NCBI GenBank assembly: GCA_964603985.1
Contig: CAZRXG010000001.1
Location: 241,573 to 305,572 of the forward strand
DNA: 64,000 nt
Reading direction: 5' to 3'
Source: CAZRXG01 sp964603985
GTDB taxonomy: Bacteria > Chloroflexota > Anaerolineae > Aggregatilineales > UBA3940
Position 1 is the stretch's first letter. The number at the start of each line of letters is the position of its first letter. Of this stretch, positions 58,552-64,000 are shown piece after piece. A program made the position numbers and the translations under genes. The notes under the pieces were generated by a model. It saw only the letters and a list, made by a program, of their open reading frames with translations, was not told the origin of the DNA and ran no database searches.

Positions 58552-59198
58552 GGCTTGACCTGTCACGTGGAGATCTGCTGGGTGCCGGGACTCTGGCCCT
58601 GGCCTGGATCGGGATATGGGGGGCATGGATTCCGCATCAGACCGCCAGCCTGTCGCAGAACGCGCTGTATCTGGCCGAGTGGGCCACTTTTCTGCCCGAG
58701 GTACGTTTCGGCGATCTGGCGCGGGTTCCAGAGTGGCTGCGTCTGGCCGTGTCGCTGGCATCTGTCGCGCTGGCAGTCGGCGCTGGCGGCCTGGGAAAGC
58801 GCTGGCTGCGATGGATGATCCGCCTGGCAGCACTGACCCCCGGCCTGATCATGCTGCCCCCGTACCCCGAATTGCTCAAGCTGTGGTGGTCGGAGGCTTA
58901 CGGCCTGCGATTCGTCATGGCAGCCGTGGTGTGGGTGGGCGTTGCCACCAGTGTTTTAAGCGATTCGCTCCCCGACCAGCTCCGCCGGGGCCTGGTAGCC
59001 GTGCTCAGCGGCCTCGCTGCCGGGCTGGGGAGCTGGGCCTTCCTGACTCTGCGCTCGCGCTTTGAAGTGTATTACGCCACCCGGATCGCGCCCGGCTGGG
59101 GGGTGCTCTTGCTTCTAGGGGGGCTGGTTCTGGTTGCCATACTCCAGTTATCCACGCTGATCTGGGATATAAAACGCCACATGGTAGTCGCGCCCTGA
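58548..59198 (+). CDS. Membrane protein coupled to the AAA+ gene
   Basis: This 216-residue protein has about five predicted helices and no recognised domain. It starts at GTG 58548, overlapping the AAA+ stop codon by four bases (GTGA), so translation is coupled and the two may work together at the membrane. Confidence 0.7.
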   Translation: MRLDLSRGDLLGAGTLALAWIGIWGAWIPHQTASLSQNALYLAEWATFLPEVRFGDLARVPEWLRLAVSLASVALAVGAGGLGKRWLRWMIRLAALTPGLIMLPPYPELLKLWWSEAYGLRFVMAAVVWVGVATSVLSDSLPDQLRRGLVAVLSGLAAGLGSWAFLTLRSRFEVYYATRIAPGWGVLLLLGGLVLVAILQLSTLIWDIKRHMVVAP

Positions 59199-59210
59199 TC
59201 CTGAGCGCCG

Positions 59211-59243
59211 AAAAAGCAACAGACGGGCCAGAATGCTGGCCCG
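59211..59243 (-). terminator. Probable acpP terminator
   Basis: On the minus strand an 8-bp stem CGGGCCAG/CTGGCCCG (59224-59243, 4-base loop) is followed by a T5 run (59211-59215). Confidence 0.6.
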
Positions 59244-59283
59244 CTTGCGCGTTGAGAGGTATAAGATACGGTGTGACCAGCTA

Positions 59284-59520
59284 CTAGGTCATCCGCGTCT
59301 CAATGTACTCGATTGCCTGACCGACGGTCTCAATCTGCTGGGCCTGTTCGTCGGAGATCTCTCCGCCGAATTCCTGCTCAAATTCCATAATAAGCTCAAC
59401 CAGGTCAAGTGAGTCGGCCTCTAAATCCTCGCGGAACCTCGCACTAGGGATCACTTTATCCGCGTCAACACCCAATAATTCAACAATGATGTTGCGCACG
59501 CGTTCTTCGGTGCTAGCCAT
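59284..59520 (-). CDS. acpP: Acyl carrier protein
   Basis: This 78-residue acidic four-helix protein carries acyl chains on phosphopantetheine attached to Ser37 in the EADSLDLVELIMEFE motif. The length, charge and ISDEQAQQIETVGQAIEYI C-terminal helix are typical of AcpP of fatty-acid synthesis. A ribosome site (AGGAGGATATAGC) precedes the ATG. It stands alone, with its own promoter and terminator. Confidence 0.96.
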   Translation of the reverse strand: MASTEERVRNIIVELLGVDADKVIPSARFREDLEADSLDLVELIMEFEQEFGGEISDEQAQQIETVGQAIEYIETRMT

Positions 59521-59558
59521 GCTATATCCTCCTGATTGGTCAACCTTGGCAGAAAGCT

Positions 59559-59586
59559 AGTTTACCATGTCTGGCAGATCCGTCAA
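59559..59586 (-). promoter_or_regulatory. Putative acpP promoter
   Basis: Minus strand TTGACG (59581-59586), 16-base spacer, TAAACT (59559-59564), about 40 bases before the acpP start. Confidence 0.5.
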
Positions 59587-59751
59587 GAACAGGAGGAGAA
59601 GCCCAAGATAGAGAAGGTGCCCTCAGTGTGATCTACCGGGGACGAACTCCCCGGCTCTTCGCACATATTCCCGGCCGTGGAGGTCATTCGCTGCGGCTCT
59701 GCGTAAGGGCTTCATCCTCTCTTTTGGGACACGCTCCCAGAATAAGCGTCC

Positions 59752-59781
59752 TTGACAGAGGCGTATTTGGATTGGTAAGAT
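59752..59781 (+). promoter_or_regulatory. Putative promoter of the isoprenoid genes
   Basis: TTGACA (59752-59757), 18-base spacer, TAAGAT (59776-59781) lie 32 bases before the fni start. The rest of the 293-base gap back to acpP holds only the acpP promoter and unassigned sequence. Confidence 0.65.
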
Positions 59782-59813
59782 GTTTGCTATCTAACCTTAA
59801 GGAACACCACCTG

Positions 59814-60863
59814 ATGGCAAAAGTTACGGACGCTCACACCGGCCAGCGCAAGGCCGATCACATTCGTATTAATTTGGAGCAAGATGTCCGTTTCCCCCGC
59901 CTGACAACCGGCCTGGAGCGATACCGCTTCATTCATCAAGCCCTGCCTGAGCTTGACCTGGACCGGATCGACATGACCTCCACCCTGTTCGGCAAAAAGC
60001 TGGCCGTCCCCCTCCTGATTTCCTCCATGACGGGCGGCACCCAGCAGGCCGGACGCCTCAACCGGATTCTGGCTACCGCTGCCCAGGCGCATGGCATGGC
60101 GATGGGGCTGGGCTCACAACGTGTCGTCATCGAGAACCCTGAGGTCATTGATACGTTCCAGGTGCGCTCTGTTGCGCCCGACATTCTGCTTTTTGCCAAC
60201 CTGGGGGCAATCCAGTTGAACTACGGTTACGGCGTCGAACACTGCCAGCGGGCGGTAGACATGGTAGAGGCCGATGCGTTGATCCTGCACCTGAACGTCC
60301 TGCAGGAGGCCGTTCAGGCGGAGGGGGATACCCGCTGGGCTGGGTTGTTGGACAAAATTGAGCAGGTCTGCGCCAGGCTCTCCGTCCCCGTCATCGGCAA
60401 AGAGGTCGGGTGGGGCCTCTCCGAGCAAGCCGCCCGCCAACTGGCCGATGCCGGAGTTGCCGCCCTCGATGTAGCCGGGGCCGGGGGAACATCCTGGAGT
60501 GAGGTTGAGTATCATCGTTCCCCGACGACCTTCCATGCCCAGGTGGCGAGTTCCTTCGACGACTGGGGAATCCCCACTGCTGAGTCAATTGAGATGGCCG
60601 GGCGCGCCGCGCCCGATCTTCCCCTCTTCGCCAGTGGAGGTCTGCGCTCCGGCATTGACGTTGCCAAGTGCATCGCGTTGGGAGCCTCTCTATGCGGCAT
60701 GGCCGGGCCGTTCCTGCGCGCTGCGGCCACCTCGGATGAAGCGCTCGACGAGGTCATCCGCATCACCGTCGCACAGCTCCGGATCGCGATGCTGTGCGTT
60801 GGTGCCCCCACGTTTGAGGCACTGCGACAAACCCCCCTTCAGCGCATCGACAGACCCGATTAG
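59814..60863 (+). CDS. fni: Type II isopentenyl-diphosphate delta-isomerase
   Basis: This FMN-dependent TIM-barrel enzyme of 349 residues interconverts IPP and DMAPP. RKADHIRINLEQDV, LISSMTGGTQQAGRLN, GLGSQRVVIENPEV, GKEVGWGLS, DVAGAGGTSWSEVEY and FASGGLRSGIDVAK are diagnostic. The ATG at 59814 has AAGGA upstream; in-frame sequence back to 59628 spans the promoter and is not coding. It precedes the prenyl transferase gene by 9 bases. Confidence 0.95.
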   Translation: MAKVTDAHTGQRKADHIRINLEQDVRFPRLTTGLERYRFIHQALPELDLDRIDMTSTLFGKKLAVPLLISSMTGGTQQAGRLNRILATAAQAHGMAMGLGSQRVVIENPEVIDTFQVRSVAPDILLFANLGAIQLNYGYGVEHCQRAVDMVEADALILHLNVLQEAVQAEGDTRWAGLLDKIEQVCARLSVPVIGKEVGWGLSEQAARQLADAGVAALDVAGAGGTSWSEVEYHRSPTTFHAQVASSFDDWGIPTAESIEMAGRAAPDLPLFASGGLRSGIDVAKCIALGASLCGMAGPFLRAAATSDEALDEVIRITVAQLRIAMLCVGAPTFEALRQTPLQRIDRPD

Positions 60864-60872
60864 AGGAGTCTC

Positions 60873-61898
60873 ATGACATCCCTGGCGCGATTCTTCGACT
60901 GCCTCCTGCCTGTCATCGAAGCCGACCTGCAGACCGTCCTTCACCCGCCCGATACCGCACCGCCCCTGTTTTACCGTATGCTGCGCTACCATATGGGGTG
61001 GGTCGATAAGGACGGTCGGCCCGATCAGACCAGGGCGGGGAAGCGCATCCGTCCTGTCTTGTGCCTGTTAGCTTGTGAGGGCGTCAGTGGCGATTACCGA
61101 CCCGCGTGTCCGGCAGCCAGCGCGGTCGAACTGATCCACAACTTCTCTCTGTTGCACGACGATGTCCAGGACCGAAGCCCACTTCGCCGCAATCGCCCCA
61201 CCGTGTGGCGAATCTGGGGGGAGGCACAGGCAATCAACGCTGGCGACACCATGTTTGCGCTGGCGCACCTGGCGATCACCCGCCTTGCGCCGCCCGAAAC
61301 CGACCCGGCAACCATCGCCAGCCTGCTGCGGATTCTGGACGAGACCTGTCTGGAGCTGACACGCGGCCAGCATCTTGACCTTTCCTTCGAGGCCCGCCAG
61401 GATGTCGAAACACAGGCATACCTGAATATGATCACCGGCAAAACGGCGGCCCTGCTGTCAGCGGCGGCTCAAATGGGCGCGCTGGCCGGGGGTGCTGGCG
61501 AGGTGACTCGGTCACACTACCGGGCTTTTGGGGAGAACTTGGGGATGGCCTTTCAGGTGTTAGACGATGTGCTCGACATCTGGGGCGATCCCGCCGCTAC
61601 CGGTAAGATCGCCGCGGTCGACATCCACCAGCGTAAAAAGTCACTGCCCGTCATCTACGCATTGGGCTACAGCGACGAGCTGCGCAATCTGTATGCCAGC
61701 CCCGGCCCTTTCGACGACACAACCGTGGCCCGTGTCATTGCCCTGCTGGATGGTGTGAACGCACGCCAGTACGCTGAGGATCTGGCTTGCCAGTACTCCA
61801 AGCAGACGCTCTCTCACCTGGAAGCTGCTTCACCGGAGGGGGAGGCCGGTCAGGCCCTGTTCGAACTGGTGGATATGTTGCTACACCGTGACCGTTAA
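60873..61898 (+). CDS. Polyprenyl (geranylgeranyl) diphosphate synthase
   Basis: This trans-isoprenyl diphosphate synthase of 341 residues has the first aspartate-rich motif LLHDDVQDR and the second VLDDVLDIWG, with GKRIRPVL and the GKTAALLSAAAQMGAL helix. It elongates DMAPP with IPP. The residues before the first DDxxD that would set chain length cannot be judged by eye, so C15 to C20 or longer remain possible. GAGGAG precedes the ATG. It is co-transcribed with fni. Confidence 0.92.
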   Translation: MTSLARFFDCLLPVIEADLQTVLHPPDTAPPLFYRMLRYHMGWVDKDGRPDQTRAGKRIRPVLCLLACEGVSGDYRPACPAASAVELIHNFSLLHDDVQDRSPLRRNRPTVWRIWGEAQAINAGDTMFALAHLAITRLAPPETDPATIASLLRILDETCLELTRGQHLDLSFEARQDVETQAYLNMITGKTAALLSAAAQMGALAGGAGEVTRSHYRAFGENLGMAFQVLDDVLDIWGDPAATGKIAAVDIHQRKKSLPVIYALGYSDELRNLYASPGPFDDTTVARVIALLDGVNARQYAEDLACQYSKQTLSHLEAASPEGEAGQALFELVDMLLHRDR

Positions 61899-61944
61899 GT
61901 CTTCGAGACTTTTGACCCTCCCCTCAACGAGAACATCCTCCCAT

Positions 61945-62736
61945 TCACGATGCCTCTTCCGCGAACAGGATCTCCACCCCCTTGCGCGCGACCTCTTCCA
62001 CGCAGGCGTTCCCCCCGTCTGCACAGGGAGCGTCCCCCTCGGCATTGGTGATGATCAGGTCAATCTCGTCGAAGGAGAGTGTGTTAAACTCCGTCACGCG
62101 CCCGAACTTAGTCCGGTCAGCCAGAATGATCACCCGCCCGGCGACGGCGGCGCTTTGTCGCTTTATCTGGACTTCCTGAAGCAGGGGATCGGTGATGCCG
62201 TGAACCGCATGAATCCCACTTACGCCCGCGAAGTACTTGTCGACGTGGATTTTGCCCAGGAACTCCAGGGGCTGCATTCCAAAAAACTCCTGGGAAGGGT
62301 GATACAATTCGCCGCCTGTTCCATAGACCCGGATATGGGGCATTCTCGAAAGCGCCACCAGTGTCGCAACACCGGTGCAGAAGATGGCCAGGTCCCGGCG
62401 CGGTTCGAGCGCAGGGACCATAGCCAGGGCTGTTGTGCTTGCATCGAGCAAAATGCTGTCGCCATCCTCTACCAGGGAGGCAGCAGCCCGGCCTATAGCT
62501 CGCTTGCTTGCAATGTTGGCTCGGATTCGAGTATTGAACTCTATCTCGACCTGAGATTGAGCAGAGACCACTCCCCCGTAAGACTTCTTCACTTGGCCTC
62601 TTTGTTCCAAGTGATTCAGGTCACGATGGATCGTCATCTCTGAGACCTCGAATAACTCGCTGAGTTGCGAGATCTTGGCGAACCCGTGCCGGTTCACGTA
62701 GTCGAGGATTTTATCGCGTCTTTCTTCCGGGATCAT
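61945..62736 (-). CDS. DeoR-family transcriptional regulator
   Basis: This 263-residue protein has an N-terminal HTH (RRDKILDYVNRHGFAKISQLS, then VSEMTIHRDLNHLEQRG) and a C-terminal DeoR sensor domain (GDSILLDASTTALAMVPAL, FAGVSGIHAVHGITD, ILADRTKFG), which usually binds a phosphorylated sugar. The start is ATG 62736, not TTG 62745. A run of four GTTA repeats spaced 10 bases apart directly upstream is probably its operator. The target genes and effector are not evident. Confidence 0.9.
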   Translation of the reverse strand: MIPEERRDKILDYVNRHGFAKISQLSELFEVSEMTIHRDLNHLEQRGQVKKSYGGVVSAQSQVEIEFNTRIRANIASKRAIGRAAASLVEDGDSILLDASTTALAMVPALEPRRDLAIFCTGVATLVALSRMPHIRVYGTGGELYHPSQEFFGMQPLEFLGKIHVDKYFAGVSGIHAVHGITDPLLQEVQIKRQSAAVAGRVIILADRTKFGRVTEFNTLSFDEIDLIITNAEGDAPCADGGNACVEEVARKGVEILFAEEAS

Positions 62737-62757
62737 GGCACCCAATCTCAGAACTGC

Positions 62758-62797
62758 GTTATAATATGTTATGATGTGTTAAATTTTGTTACATCTA
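62758..62797. promoter_or_regulatory. Four GTTA repeats at exact 10-bp spacing, likely DeoR operator
   Basis: GTTA occurs at 62758, 62768, 62778 and 62788, giving units GTTATAATAT, GTTATGATGT, GTTAAATTTT and GTTACATCTA. The helical phasing and position just upstream of the DeoR gene suggest cooperative repressor binding. Confidence 0.7.
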
Positions 62798-63017
62798 CCA
62801 TACAATGATTCTCGCCGGATGGCAAGGGGCTGTCAAGAGAATTTGCGAGGCTGTTGGCGGATTCTACTCGTTCATTCAGGCAAATGAATGCATCGGTAGA
62901 ACCAATTGGTGTACTACCATCTCTGGTGGTGGCTTCATCCTGGAGTGAACGTGAAGAATCACTTGTGGCCTTGATCGGCGTTGCCACTTGCGGTGTGAGC
63001 GTTGCGAAGGAGGCGGC

Positions 63018-63902
63018 ATGACCGAGCGGAGAATCTGCGACTACGAAGGCTCAACCTACCGCACCGACTTCTGGGAAGGGCAGGGCCGCGAGTACGAGGA
63101 CCGCGTGGAGCGGATCGCAGTACGCCGCCTGATGCCGCTCAGCGGCAAACGCTTGCTGCAAGGCGGAGCGGGCTTCGGTCGCCTGACGCCGATGTTCAGT
63201 GGATACGAGCAGACCGTGCTGCTGGACCACTCGCACTCCCAACTGGCGTTCGCCCGCCAGCAGTATGGAGACGAGGGGCTGCTGTACGTTGCAGCCGACA
63301 TCTATAAGATGCCCTTCGCGCCGGGTGTATTCGACGGCGCGACACTGCTGCGCGTGCTGCATCACATGGAGGACCCGCCCGCCGCACTGGGGGCACTGCG
63401 CTACGTGATGGAGCGGGGCGGCACCTTCCTGCTGGAGTTCGCCAACAAACACAACCTCAAGGCGATTGCGCGCTGGCTACTGGGTCGCCAGGCATGGAAC
63501 CCCTTCGAACTGGAGCCGGTGGAGTTCGCCGACCTGCACTACGATTTTCACCCCCGGTACATTTGCGAAACGCTGACGGAAGTGGGCTTCAAACCGGGGC
63601 GGACGATCACCGTCTCGCATTTCCGGCTGGATCTGCTTAAGCGCGCCATCCCGACCGGCGTCCTGGTTGCGATGGACTCGGTGGCACAGCTCACAGGGGA
63701 TCTGTGGCAGTTGTCGCCCAGTGTGTTCATCCGCAGTGAGGCTATCGGGGAGGACGGAACCGCGCCTGAGGGGGCGTTCTGGCGGTGCCCGGCGTGTGGC
63801 GGGTTTGAACTGGCAGAGGGGGGAGGGCGGTTGCTCTGCCGGGGATGCGAGGCGCAGTGGGGGATCATCGACGGGGTGTATGACTTCAAGGAAGCACTGT
63901 AG
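63018..63902 (+). CDS. SAM-dependent methyltransferase with C-terminal zinc ribbon
   Basis: This class I methyltransferase of 294 residues has a nucleotide-binding region LLQGGAGFGRLTPMF, in which the usual acidic GxGxG start is altered, VLLDHSHSQLAFARQQ and LLRVLHHMEDPPAAL. The C-terminal WRCPACGGFEL ... LCRGCEAQWGIIDGVYDF is a Trm112-like zinc ribbon, as in several Chloroflexota methyltransferases. The substrate is unknown. ATG 63018 has AAGGAGG just before it. Nothing further is recognisable from 63903 to 64000. Confidence 0.82.
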   Translation: MTERRICDYEGSTYRTDFWEGQGREYEDRVERIAVRRLMPLSGKRLLQGGAGFGRLTPMFSGYEQTVLLDHSHSQLAFARQQYGDEGLLYVAADIYKMPFAPGVFDGATLLRVLHHMEDPPAALGALRYVMERGGTFLLEFANKHNLKAIARWLLGRQAWNPFELEPVEFADLHYDFHPRYICETLTEVGFKPGRTITVSHFRLDLLKRAIPTGVLVAMDSVAQLTGDLWQLSPSVFIRSEAIGEDGTAPEGAFWRCPACGGFELAEGGGRLLCRGCEAQWGIIDGVYDFKEAL

Positions 63903-64000
63903 AGGCGACCGAATGAAAAAACACCTCGGGCTGCTCCCAGCCGGCGGCTGAGGACACGACAGTTTTAGAAGTTGCAGAGGTTAGGGCGAAAGAACAAAGA

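Noticed and set aside
59628..59813. In-frame 5' extension of the isomerase gene
   Set aside because: It spans the TTGACA-N18-TAAGAT promoter and adds 62 residues unlike any type II isomerase.

Overview
The window reads as a chromosomal segment of a GC-rich member of the Chloroflexota, most likely Anaerolineae-like. This is an inference from content: coenzyme F420 biosynthesis, a LexA promoter carrying a Gram-positive-type GAAC-N4-GTTC operator, DUF951, DUF2089 and SHOCT-type small proteins, type II IPP isomerase and PMT-like membrane glycosyltransferases. No rRNA or other taxonomic marker gene is present to prove it.

Layout. Positions 80-4598 (minus) hold XdhC, a FAH-family hydrolase, a PD40 beta-propeller lipoprotein and a CarH-type MerR/B12 regulator. 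Positions 4858-11906 (plus) hold a small hypothetical gene, a GNAT-like protein, a PIN-TRAM membrane protein, purine nucleoside phosphorylase, a membrane protein and a PMT-like glycosyltransferase. Positions 11915-47253 are an unbroken minus-strand run. It includes a molybdenum hydroxylase set (YqeC-MocA fusion, molybdopterin subunit, FAD/2Fe-2S fusion, plus an unusual protein ending in a nucleoside-phosphorylase-like region), a second PMT glycosyltransferase, and a complete F420 operon (npdG-cofE-FbiB-like reductase-cofD-cofC) followed by an LLM oxidoreductase and a thioesterase. The same run then carries SsnA, a PLP lyase-like enzyme, threonine synthase, a BMP-type nucleoside ABC importer, carbamate kinase, two carbamoyltransferases, adenine deaminase, a dihydropyrimidinase-like hydrolase and an 8-oxoguanine-deaminase-like protein. 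folD, with its own terminator, lies just upstream.

The most interesting system is this purine-salvage and catabolism region. An importer brings in nucleosides or bases; PNP and possibly the 15.5-17.3 kb protein release bases; three deaminases and the molybdenum hydroxylase convert them; a cyclic amidohydrolase opens rings; knotted and ATCase-type carbamoyltransferases with carbamate kinase could recover ATP from carbamoyl phosphate. It resembles the enterobacterial and clostridial ygeW-ssnA-hyuA-xdhD-mocA-arcC cluster but is differently built: no YgfK or YgeY is visible, a different fold-II PLP enzyme sits where YgeX might be expected, and the importer ATPase carries a predicted membrane hairpin inside its second nucleotide-binding domain.

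Positions 47.5-64 kb are more ordinary: folD, a HELSH membrane protein, a DUF2089-controlled operon, a lone Flp pilin, DUF951, a tyrosine recombinase beside tRNA-Glu, lexA with a clear autoregulatory promoter, a MATE-like transporter, a BchI-like AAA+ protein, acpP, fni and a polyprenyl synthase, a DeoR regulator facing a 10-bp-periodic repeat array, and a methyltransferase. Start codons were re-chosen where ribosome binding sites or overlaps argued for it.
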